From Gonocerus acuteangulatus (lineage: Eukaryota; Arthropoda; Insecta; Hemiptera; Coreidae), in NCBI GenBank assembly GCA_946811695.1, contig OX328132.1, forward strand, positions 122,834,235 to 122,898,234: a DNA stretch of 64,000 nucleotides, written 5' to 3'. Both the position numbers and the translations under genes were made by a program. Positions 55,051-64,000 of this stretch are shown one piece after another. Position 1 is the stretch's first letter. Each line of letters opens with the position of its first letter. Under the pieces are notes generated by a model, which saw only the letters and a program-made list of their open reading frames with translations, ran no database searches and was not told the DNA's origin.

Positions 55051-55400
55051 TTAGGGGACGAGGTTATCTCAGTGGTAGAGCACTCGACTAATGAACTGGA
55101 GGACCAGGTTCAAAACCCGAGCGCGCACTAAAGATTTTTTCTTCTAGTGCTGCCGTTCGAGGGTTGGATTTGGGGTCCCAGATCGTCCCTAGGCTCACCC
55201 AGCCTTTAATTAATTTAATTAATAATAGGTACCTTGGGTGCTAATGACTATAGCAGTTGAAGCAGCCAAGGGGAAAATCAGGCGGCCGGAGCATAGTATT
55301 GACCACACTAGTGTGCCGTATGGTCAAGAATCAGATGCCTCTACAGTATCTGCCCCTCTGGGCCCTTGTGGCCTGTTACGGGACTGATTTTTTTTTGTTT
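55051..55400 (+). mobile_element. SINE-2, tRNA-derived, plus strand
   Basis: GGGGACGAGGTTATCTCAGT then GGTAGAGCA (A box), GGTTCAAAACCC (B box), long body with 'gggtgctaatgactatagca' and 'ggcctgttacgggactga', then T-rich DNA. Distinct from SINE-1 but the 'gtgctaatgac' string suggests a related 3' module. Confidence 0.75.
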
Positions 55401-55599
55401 TTTTTTATTTAATAATTAATGTTTAACGGGGTTGTTCTAGGTTCTAATGGAGTGATCGGGTTGAGAAGAGAAGGAGTCATTCAGAGGGGAATTCCCAAAG
55501 CCTTCAAACAAAGGTAAGATTCCAACTTAAACACTAAAACACCTCTGCTTCCTCAAAACATATATCCACAGGATGACCTCAACATGTTTTCAGCTTGTA

Positions 55600-56225
55600 G
55601 ATTTAAGGGGTAATAATACCGTGTAACTTTTTATTTTACCATTTTTTTTATGGGCTAAAATTCTTCCTTAACTAATCAAAAATGATATCCAATAGTGTTT
55701 ATGTGAAGAAAAGATTTTTATGTGGTGCTGATTTGAAGATCATTTTTTGAGCGAGCTTCGATTAGTTACCTTTTTAATTGTTAAGTTTTTTTTTGGTCCT
55801 TCTTGAATACATTTTAAAGTTAGAACCCATTCTTATCCCATCTTTATTACAAGAAAGAATGAAAAAAAAATTAAATAGGAAAAAACTACCATTAAACATT
55901 AAAGTCGTTTTCTCAAAACTATGTTTTCAAATCGGGCAATAATCTGGCCTCTTCAATTTTTATCCGATCAGCTTCAAATTTTAACTGAAGCTTCCTAATA
56001 ATATTTGCTAGTAACGTACGTAGGATTATTTCGATTCATTGAATTATAATGATTTTATGAACGATTTTTTTAATAGAAAATCAATAATTGTTCAACATTT
56101 CCGAAAAAATTAATATTTCTTAAAAATCCTACGTGCTTTACTATATTTAACCTTCTTCTTCTAAAATAATTTTAATTTCCCGTTCTAGGTTAAAAATTGC
56201 CGACTACAGACTATCGCCCGTGACC
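55600..56225 (-). repeat. Dispersed repeat R3, copy 3, uninterrupted
   Basis: Minus strand runs through the point where copy 2 holds the Helentron-like insertion: 'aagaatgggttctaacttta' then 'aaatgtattcaag' (near 55801-55835). Confidence 0.8.
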
Positions 56226-56338
56226 ACGCCCCTCCTGGTTCTTTTGTTTCTGGTCGAGCTATGAACATATCTCACAAAAATAAACAGAATAGAGACTATT
56301 CTTCGAATAAGGACTAACACAGACTAGATTAAGACATA

Positions 56339-56383
<45 letters not shown>

Positions 56384-57500
56384 CTCTGAATACATGTTTA
56401 TTTAAAATCTGTACAATAATTAATTTTGCTGGTAAATGAATACATATCACTGTAAAACAGAATATGGAAGGGGCCAAACATTATCGACACTTCCTATTAT
56501 ATCTTAATATTTATTTTTGGTGTCTTTAACCGCTGTTAGTTTAGCTGGTCACGGGGCCAAAGTCTCTTAAGCCTCCTGGGGAGGTTTTTAGGATGGGTCT
56601 GGGTGGAAAGGGATTGACCTCTAGGATTTGGGTGGGATGACAACTTGGAATGAAAGGTTAGGAATCGGCACAGGAAAGCCACGAAAACACCCAAGTCAGA
56701 CGAAAAAGACTCCGGAAGAAAACATCGTCAAGGTTATCGCCGAAAGCAAAACACTTCAGGGAATCAACAATTAGCAAAGAACATGCTAATCCTTTACCTG
56801 TATCTACAAACAGCCGTCCACAAATCCGTCCAGCAGAAAATAAACCCCCTAATATTTATTTAAGAAAAATAAAAGATTTCAAGACATAAGTACGTTAGCA
56901 ATAAGCTACCTACTTTTTGTTATCATAAGATAGCGAAAGTTTATATAATAGTAAGAGGAATCCACGTTATTTTTTCTCTTTCATTACAATCACAGTACAT
57001 TAAATGTACAATATCTTAAATTACTTACAAATTGCAATATTTATATTTATTGAATGAAGAAATTTAAAAAAAAAAAAAAGAAAGAAAAATCTAACTTTCA
57101 CAAAAAATATAAATAGTGGTTACTACCAAATAATAGCAGTATTACCTTTCATGAATTTTTTAGTTCTGAATGGAAATCGGGGTCCAGATTGTTTTTTTTT
57201 TTGAAGTGGTATGCAACAAAAACATAAAGCCCTTGAAAAAATCACAATGTAGGAGAGAATAGTTGTTTGAATTAGAAACCAGAATATGCGTTTACAAAAT
57301 GATATTTCTTTTGTGGCCATTCCAAGTTTACATTTGTGAAGTCAAACATATGTTTCATTTGTGTAGCATGAGCATGATTAGCAAGAACCGTTTCATTATC
57401 TTCATCATCGACCTCGCAAATATAAAGAACGTAGATAAAGAACCAAACTTAATGAAACAAAATAAAATAAAATATAAATCTCATAAAAAATAAGAAAAAA
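56226..57500. other. No feature recognised; T homopolymer 56340-56383
   Basis: 56540-56790 is less AT-rich but shows no domain. Small frames at 57123-57493 are unsupported. Confidence 0.45.
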
Positions 57501-57892
57501 TTGTTGATCAATAAATATAAATTTCATCAAGAATAATTGTCCCTTATTTCTGATAATTGTTGATCAATAAATATCAATTTCATCAAGAATAATTGTCCCT
57601 TATTTCTGATAATTGTTGATCAATAAATATAAATTTCATCAAGAATAATTGTCCCTTATTTCTGATAATTGTTGATCAATAAATATCAATTTCATCAAGA
57701 ATAATTGTCCCTTATTTCTGATAATTGTTGATCAATAAATATCAATTTCATCAAGAATAATTGTCCCTTATTTCTGATAATTGTTGATCAATAAATATCA
57801 ATTTCATCAAGAATAATTTTCCCTTATTTCTGATAATTGTTGATCAATAAATATCAATTTCATCAAGAATAACTGTCCCTTATTTCTGATAA
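57501..57892. repeat. 56-bp minisatellite, 7 copies
   Basis: Unit TTGTTGATCAATAAATATCA ... TTTCTGATAA, one common variant (tca/taa in position 18-20). Confidence 0.95.
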
Positions 57893-57895
57893 TAT

Positions 57896-58307
57896 CACGA
57901 AAATAAACACAATATTACTTTTATTTATTTTATGTTTTTTCACTCTATAATTCCAATTACATTATAAAATTTAGTGATAATATCAGTTCTAAATATACCG
58001 TTGGAAAGCTGATTAAATTTTACAATTTTTGTAAGATTCGGTAGCCGACAGAATTTTTTTTGGTAGTGATTTTCAAAAGGTTGTCTGTAACCAGAAGATT
58101 AATTTCTACTTTGTGAATTGGTATTTCAGTTTGAACAAGATACTCGTGAACACTAGATGTGCATTAATCTTAAACGAAATTTAATATTACTTTAAAAAAT
58201 GTCATAAAACGCCCAAAACAAATGTGTACAAGCAGCGAAAATTTTAGTTACAAAAAACACGTTTTTTTCTTAAGAACCTTTGGAATGGCGTATGTCTGGA
58301 ACGAAGT
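57896..58307 (+). repeat. Dispersed repeat R5, copy 1
   Basis: 'attccaattacattataaaa', 'ataccgttggaaagctgatt', matching copy 2 at 58880. Confidence 0.7.
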
Positions 58308-58787
58308 GAGATTTTCTATGTGTGGTTGGTGGTGTTGAACTACATGTTTTGTCTAGTTTCACCTCCTGGAGTACAACATGTGTAGATTTTCTATCTATGT
58401 GTGGTTGGTGGTGTTGAACTACATGTTTTGTCTAGTTTCACCTCCTGGAGTACAACATGTGTAGATTTTCTATCTATGTGTGGTTGGTGGTGTTGAACTA
58501 CATGTTTTGTCTAGTTTCACCTCCTGGAGTACAACATGTGTAGATTTTCTATCTATGTGTGGTTGGTGGTGTTGAACTACATGTTTTTCTAGTTTCACCT
58601 CCTGGAGTACAACATGTGTAGATTTTCTATCTATTTGTGGTTGGTGGTGTTGAGCAACATGTTTTGTCTAGTTTCACCTCCTGGAGTACAACATGTGTAG
58701 ATTTTCTATCTATGTGTGGTTGGTGGTGTTGAACTACATGTTTTGTCTAGTTTCACCTCCTGGAGTACAACATGTGTAGAATTTTAT
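58308..58787. repeat. 79-bp minisatellite, 6 copies
   Basis: Unit TGTGGTTGGTGGTGTTGAAC ... 'acaacatgtgta'. Diverged single-copy relative at 59195-59265 in R5 copy 2. Confidence 0.95.
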
Positions 58788-58879
58788 ATAGGCCTGATGA
58801 AAGACTTCCTTTTCATAATTTGTTTTTAGTTTTTGGAGGGTTTTTTTTTCTGGGAAACAAAAACGAGATATATGCCAAA

Positions 58880-59270
58880 GGACTTTATTTGATGTTTCTT
58901 TAACTCTAGAATTCCAATAACATTATGAAATTGAGAGATAATCTCAGTTCTGAGTATACCGTTGGAAAGCTGAATTAATTCTACAGATTTTGTGAGATGT
59001 GGCTGTCTGAAGGATTATTTTTGGAAGAGTAGTGATTTTAACAAAATTTAATGTTGATTTCAAAAATGTAATGAATCTTTAAAAATAAATGTGCACAAGG
59101 AAAGAAAACTGGAGTTGTACTATGAAAAACAGTTTGTTTTTTTTTTCTAAAGAACCTTTAGAAGGCCATATTTCTGGAACGGAGTAAGATAAAAATGTGT
59201 GGTTGGAGGTGTTGAGCTACATTTTTTTTTGTCTAGTTTCACCCCCTGGAATATTTTCATTAACTTGCGA
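58880..59270 (+). repeat. Dispersed repeat R5, copy 2
   Basis: Second copy, containing one unexpanded version of the 79-bp segment ('tgtggttggaggtgttgagc', 'gtctagtttcaccccctgga'). Confidence 0.75.
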
Positions 59271-59289
59271 TACACCCAATAATATTAAC

Positions 59290-60828
59290 AAAAAGTCTGT
59301 CTCGCAGGAAGTCCATCATCTTAGCGCGGTTCCGTTCATATCCCTAGTCCAATTTGGAAAGATTAAAATAGAAGCAGTTATTATTTTGGTTCCACCAGTC
59401 TTTTTTATTTAATTAATTATTATAATGGCGTGTCAACTCTTAAGGTCACTCACGCCATTCCTGTGTGTAGTAAAGTCTTGAAAGGTCATGATTTACAATC
59501 TTACCTGGAAGGGTCGGCAACACTAGAAACGGACCTGCTAGTGACAAGGTCTTGGAATCGTGGAAATCTATATTTCTAGCAATAAATTGTTTTTGTTATT
59601 TTACTTAACCAGTTTTATTGTCAAATACATTATCCAACTATAAGCAATTAAAAAATAACAAGGAATAAAACAGACAAAAAGAACCATTCGAATAAACGAA
59701 ATCAATTAATTTAAAGTTTTAAGCACTTATTTCTCCGATTGACATCGCCTAATTAAAACATTCTTCAGAACCTTTTTTGTAGAGCATTTAGTAAGCTTTC
59801 GAATGGTAATCTTCCGCTTCACAAGATTGTCAACGGTTTTCGAGATACTAACGAAAGTATACAACGTTACCAAAACTTTTTTTGTCTGTTAATAAAATAT
59901 TTTATTCTAACCCTTCCTTTACTCTAAACGTAACAAAAATTTCAACATATTAGTGTTGATGAAATTCAAACATGTAGAAAATGTTTCAACTGTATCCCAT
60001 AATTCTAAGTACCAAAATCAAAGACAAACAACCCTCCCTAGGAAGGACGCCAGGCAGTTGAAAAGCTATATCTTGGAAATCCATATCTCTAACATTACAT
60101 TGTTTTTCTTATTTTTCTTAACCCGTTTTATTTTCAAATACATTATCCGACTACAAGCAATTAAAAAATAACAAGGAATAAAAAACAGACAAAAAGAACA
60201 GTTCGAATAAGCGAAATCAATTCCTTTAAAGTTTTAAGCTCTTATTTCTCCGATTGACATCGCCTAATCAAAACTTTCATTAGAACCTTTTTTTTTAGAG
60301 CATTTAATAAGCTTTCTAATGGTATTCTTCCGTTTACCAAGATTCTCAACCTTTTTCGAGATATTAAGGAAAGTAAACAAAGTTACTAAAACTTTTTATG
60401 TCTGTTAATAAAATATTTTATTCTAACCCTTCCTTAACTCCAAACGTAACCAAAATTTCAACATATTAGTTTTGATGATAGTAGAACATGCAGGAAATGT
60501 TTCAACTGAATCCCATGATTCTAAGTACCCAAACCAAAAACGGTATTCAAAAACTATGTTTCCAATTTTTTCGAAAACGGTTAAAGCTATCGCCTTGAAA
60601 ATGGTTCCATTCGTTTTCCTAGCCCAGGAAGCATATAAAACGAGTACTTACAAGCTTATGAACTCAAAAACGTTACGATTTTTTTTGCGCGAATTTCGCC
60701 CCAAACGCCATCTTCCAGTAGGCGGATTTTGCTGGTTAACGAACTTGACCTTTCAAATTAGACGAAAGATTTTTGTACCAAATTTCATCACAATCGGACC
60801 ATTAGGGAAGCCAGAAATGAGCGAATAG

Positions 60829-60898
<70 letters not shown>
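59290..60898 (-). mobile_element. Helentron-like copy F, composite, minus orientation
   Basis: 3' end GTCTGTCTCGCAGG...CTTAGCGCGGTTCC at 59290-59330 as in copy E; interior of about 330 bp occurs twice (59690-60025 and 60190-60540), separated by an A1-type piece ('gaaaagctatatcttggaaa'). Ends in the (AT)n tract at 60835-60898; the 5' hairpin is replaced by a Helitron-like end. Confidence 0.8.
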
Positions 60899-60900
<2 letters not shown>

Positions 60901-61030
60901 TAGCTGTTACCCGGTGTGCAATGCTACACCTACATTATATTAAATATCTGTAGCCGGGCTTACCATGCTACACATGCTTCATATTAAATAGTTGTAACCC
61001 AGCTTCCATGGTACGCTTACTTTATATTAT
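60899..61030 (-). mobile_element. Helitron-like 3' end, three diverged tandem copies, minus orientation
   Basis: ACTAGCTGTTACCCGGTGTG, then two further copies of the terminal 44 bp ('ctgtagccgggcttaccatg', 'ttgtaacccagcttccatgg'). Minus-strand equivalent of the 46639-46932 array, older. Confidence 0.65.
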
Positions 61031-61269
61031 ATATTTAAAAAAATGAATGATTATATTATATTGGTCCAAATTATAAGAATATAAGATAATAAATTGAGAG
61101 CTCGGCTGAAAAATTTATTTTCCATTTTTTTTAGAGAAAGTGGGGTGGGAAATAAATTAATCCTTATTTTTTTAAAAAGTACCCTTATTTTAAAAAGTAC
61201 CCTTACTTTTAAAATGGTATTACAATTACATGATTCCAAATAATTTAATTGCAATACCGTTTTAAAGAA

Positions 61270-61464
61270 AATCCAAACCTAACTCCCTGTGTTTAATTTT
61301 TTATTTATTTTATTTATTTATTTATTTATTTATTTCGAATTTACAACAATGTATAAGGTACATTTCTAGTAAATTATTGCAAGATTATATGACATGGATG
61401 TACATGAGGTGGGAAGCTGCACAGTTGTAGTACCCACAAGACAGAATTTATTTTTTTCACAGAT
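61270..61464 (-). mobile_element. Jockey-type element 3' untranslated region
   Basis: From the stop at 61465 the minus strand runs about 130 bp to 'cattgttgtaaattcg' and then an (AAAT)n tail at 61293-61335, the simple-repeat 3' end of several LINE groups. Confidence 0.7.
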
Positions 61465-64000
61465 CTACACTTCGCAGAGTTGATCTCTTGGCCACTTGCG
61501 TTTCAGTCGGCGAATGGGGTTGTAAGGAGTGTGCTGGGAGGATAGAGAGTTTATTAAGGAGTTAGGATGGCCGTGTAGGTTCGAATGGAATTTGCGGTAA
61601 AGGGATTTGGCTACAGGATGGATAAAAGGGATATTAAGGTCATTATGGAGGGTCAAATTGGAGACATAAAACGGAGCATCCGTTATTTTCCGGAGAATTT
61701 TAGACTGCATGGATTGGATTTTGTAGGAGTTGGAAGGCTTTGTGGAACCCCATAGTTGAATTCCGTAAGTAAATATTGGTCTGAGAATGGTCATGTAAAT
61801 GAGACGTTTGTTTGTTAGTGTGAGATTAGATCGTTTGTCAAGTAAGTGTAGTAATAGTCTGTACCGTCGGCTGAGTTCTTGTCGCTTCTGGGTAATATGT
61901 GGCTTCCATGTTAGTCGTTTGTCAAGTATTAGTCCTAGATAGCGAATTTGGGATTTTTGCGGAATTAGAGAACTATGAAGGAACACTGGAGGGCAGGATG
62001 ATCGCCTGAGGGTAAAGGTTGAGTGGCAGGATTTCTGAGGGTTAACTTTGATTCTCCATTTACTGAGCCAGGGTTCGATCAGTCCAAGGTGTTCCTGGAG
62101 AGACTTGGATGTCAGAATTGGGTCAGGACTGCAGGAGAACAGAGCTGTATCATCGGCGAACATATGGAGGGATGTATCGGGGTGAGTTGGGATATCAGCC
62201 GTATATGTGAGGTATAGGACAGGACTCAGGATTCCGCCTTGAGGTACACCTGCAAGTTGGGGGGAAATGGGTGAGGATGAAGTACCATAGGAAACTTGGA
62301 AGAATCTGTCGGAGAGATAGGATTTTATTACGAGGTAGTAGGTTGATGGGAGAATTTGTTTGAGTTTGAACAGCAAGCCCCGGTGCCACACCCGATCAAA
62401 AGCCTGGGCTACGTCGAGAAAGACACCAGAGCAATACTGTCCATTCTCAAAGGCTGTGGAGATCAGATCCACAATTCTGTGGCATTGATGAATGGTGGAA
62501 TGGAGTTGACGAAAACCAAATTGGGAAGACGGGATTTTGGGAATAAGAATGGGGTAGAGGCGTTTGAGTAAGAGTTTTTCAAGAATTTTCCCCAATACGG
62601 GTATTAGGGCAATAGGGCGATAGGATGTGAGGTGGTGGATAGGTTTTTTTGGTTTAGGTATCATACGGATTACAGAGAATTTCCAGAGGAGGGGAAAGTG
62701 GGTAGTTCTGAGGACAGCATTATAAATGTAGGTTAAGAAAAGGACTGCTTTTTTCGGGAGATGCTTGATTATTTGGGGCGTAATTAGGTCATATCCAGGG
62801 GCTTTTTTGTGGGGAAGGTGTTGGATAGCGTGAAGTACTTCTTTAGGATTGAAGGCCTTGGGAGGAAGTGACATTGGGAGGGGAGTATCCAGTTGACTCG
62901 AGACATGGTGGGAGTGGGTTGGATTGTTAACATCAGGGTGCGGGGTAAAGACATTGGAGAGGTAATGCCCGAAGGCGGTGGAAATTTCTATATCAGTTTT
63001 GGCCCAAGAGCCATCTTCTTGTTGGATGGGATGATGGGAGGTTTTGTATGAGAGTATTTTTCTAGTAGCCTGCCAGAGTGATTTGTCGGATGAAGTAAGT
63101 TCCTTAGTGTATGTTTTGAATTGATCGTTTTTATGTTTCCACAGTTCATTTCTTAGTTGGTTTGTCAGTTGGTTTAACAGTTTTTTGTCAGATGGGTATC
63201 TAGAATTTTGCCATCGTTTGCGTGCTTTTCTCTTTTCAGTGAGCAGTAGTTGTATGTGTGTTGGTATGCCAGCCGGTCGTGTTTGTGTATTATGTAGAGG
63301 TTTTAGTCGGGTGGAGATGAATAAGGATTCCTGAATGGCTACTGAAAGATAATGAACAGCATCGTCGATATCAGTGTTCGTTTTTAGAGATGTGTTTAGG
63401 TCCAGTTTAAGTTCTAAGGATGATTGAAAGGATTGCCAGTCAACTGGACCAGGAGTGAGTGTGGGTTTTGGAGGTATAGAGTGGGAATCAGCATCGGAGT
63501 TGAAGAGAAGGAGTACTGGACTGTGATCGGAAGATAGGTCATCGAGAGTGGAAATAGAGGTAGGAATTTGGGAAATACCATGGGTAATGAAAAAGTCGAG
63601 GATATCAGGACGTTTTGAGCGGGAAGTAGGCCAGTATGTAGGGGAAGAAGGGGTGATTATTTTGGCAGGGAAGGTGGAGAGGGTTTGCAGTAAGGTTCGT
63701 CCTCGAGGATTAGCCACACGGCAACCCCACTGGGGGTGTTTAGAATTAAAATACCCCCCAATTAGGAAGCGAGGACCTAGATGCAGGAAGAAAGAATGAA
63801 AGGTATTGGTGGAAACAGATTTATTAGGAGGACAATATACGGCTGCAATGGTAATAGGAAATTGAAATGTTGATTGGAGGGAAATTGAGGTGCTCTGCAG
63901 GATGTTTGGTGGGAATTGGTTAGGAATTAGGAAGTGGGAAAGTGATGAGCGAACAAGAATTGCTGTTCCGCCATGTGCTGTTCCGTCTGGATGATCAGTT
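61465..64000 (-). CDS. pol: Jockey-clade LINE pol (endonuclease-reverse transcriptase), partial at window edge
   Basis: Open on the minus strand for about 844 codons and running off the window at 64000; the true start lies outside. Numbering from the GTG at 63717 (residue 1), upstream in frame: HGGTAILVR and AAVYCPP of an AP-type endonuclease, then GGYFNSKHPQWGCR, then SDH (63-65). RT motifs: SYRPIALIPVLGK (365-377), FLDVAQAFDRVWH (433-445, catalytic D435), AGVPQGGILSP (489-499), MFADD (519-523, catalytic D522/D523), YLGLILD. The end RRLKRKWPRD also occurs in the relic at 27185. The endonuclease aspartate of GGDFN is Y here (codon 63751-63753), so target nicking is probably lost. No frameshift in the visible part. 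The first ORF, if any, is outside the window. Confidence 0.9.
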   Translation of the reverse strand, partial: TDHPDGTAHGGTAILVRSSLSHFLIPNQFPPNILQSTSISLQSTFQFPITIAAVYCPPNKSVSTNTFHSFFLHLGPRFLIGGYFNSKHPQWGCRVANPRGRTLLQTLSTFPAKIITPSSPTYWPTSRSKRPDILDFFITHGISQIPTSISTLDDLSSDHSPVLLLFNSDADSHSIPPKPTLTPGPVDWQSFQSSLELKLDLNTSLKTNTDIDDAVHYLSVAIQESLFISTRLKPLHNTQTRPAGIPTHIQLLLTEKRKARKRWQNSRYPSDKKLLNQLTNQLRNELWKHKNDQFKTYTKELTSSDKSLWQATRKILSYKTSHHPIQQEDGSWAKTDIEISTAFGHYLSNVFTPHPDVNNPTHSHHVSSQLDTPLPMSLPPKAFNPKEVLHAIQHLPHKKAPGYDLITPQIIKHLPKKAVLFLTYIYNAVLRTTHFPLLWKFSVIRMIPKPKKPIHHLTSYRPIALIPVLGKILEKLLLKRLYPILIPKIPSSQFGFRQLHSTIHQCHRIVDLISTAFENGQYCSGVFLDVAQAFDRVWHRGLLFKLKQILPSTYYLVIKSYLSDRFFQVSYGTSSSPISPQLAGVPQGGILSPVLYLTYTADIPTHPDTSLHMFADDTALFSCSPDPILTSKSLQEHLGLIEPWLSKWRIKVNPQKSCHSTFTLRRSSCPPVFLHSSLIPQKSQIRYLGLILDKRLTWKPHITQKRQELSRRYRLLLHLLDKRSNLTLTNKRLIYMTILRPIFTYGIQLWGSTKPSNSYKIQSMQSKILRKITDAPFYVSNLTLHNDLNIPFIHPVAKSLYRKFHSNLHGHPNSLINSLSSQHTPYNPIRRLKRKWPRDQLCEV

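Overview
This is an AT-rich eukaryotic window in which I can recognise no intact host gene, tRNA, rRNA or bacterial-type operon. Nearly everything that can be explained is mobile DNA, its debris, or tandem repeats grown from it. A Jockey-clade LINE, tRNA-derived SINEs with an arthropod-type 3' tail, Penelope-like elements (PLEs), Helitron/Helentron-like non-autonomous elements with internal (AT)n tracts, and pogo, hAT, mariner and Harbinger-like MITEs together suggest an arthropod. I cannot name the species.

Layout. 0-5 kb: a LINE 3' relic, a full Helentron-like copy and a pogo-like MITE. 5-8.9 kb: a palindromic PLE repeat with hammerhead-like sequences, Helitron-like pieces, MITEs and a second PLE repeat with a 67-bp array. 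9-13.5 kb: a decayed Penelope-like element whose reverse-transcriptase core is missing, bracketed by inverted copies of its own end. 14-19 kb: 30-bp and 88-bp arrays and unassigned DNA. 20-24 kb: a Helentron-like copy split by a mariner-type element that carries a LINE relic, followed by a third PLE. 25-35 kb: another Helentron-like copy, LINE relics, SINEs, a 36-copy 54-bp array and an 18-copy 21-bp array. 35-44 kb: hAT MITEs with target duplications, a MADF-like exon relic, Harbinger-like ends and a sequence-diverged Helentron-like subfamily. 44-52 kb: SINEs, a 78-bp array inside a LINE frame, tandem Helitron ends, and a Helentron-like insertion with a paralogous empty site at 55.8 kb. 52-61 kb: more arrays and composite elements. 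61.5-64 kb: the best-preserved gene, a Jockey-type pol running off the right edge.

Main themes. (1) Short hammerhead-ribozyme-like folds recur in PLE terminal repeats at seven sites; five keep the core boxes and two carry a lesion. (2) A Helentron-like family keeps its two ends complementary although the sequence differs between subfamilies, and one copy can be compared with an unoccupied paralogous site. (3) Tandem arrays repeatedly arise inside the C-terminal part of LINE reading frames, always with unit lengths divisible by three, and one array shows the 13-bp direct repeat from which it probably started. (4) Helitron-type 3' ends and a pogo 3' end are themselves tandemly repeated.

Transposon family assignments are by reading motifs; clade names are inference unless a diagnostic motif is stated. 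Alignment edges are approximate to about 10-20 bases except where target-site duplications or tandem-unit counts fix them.
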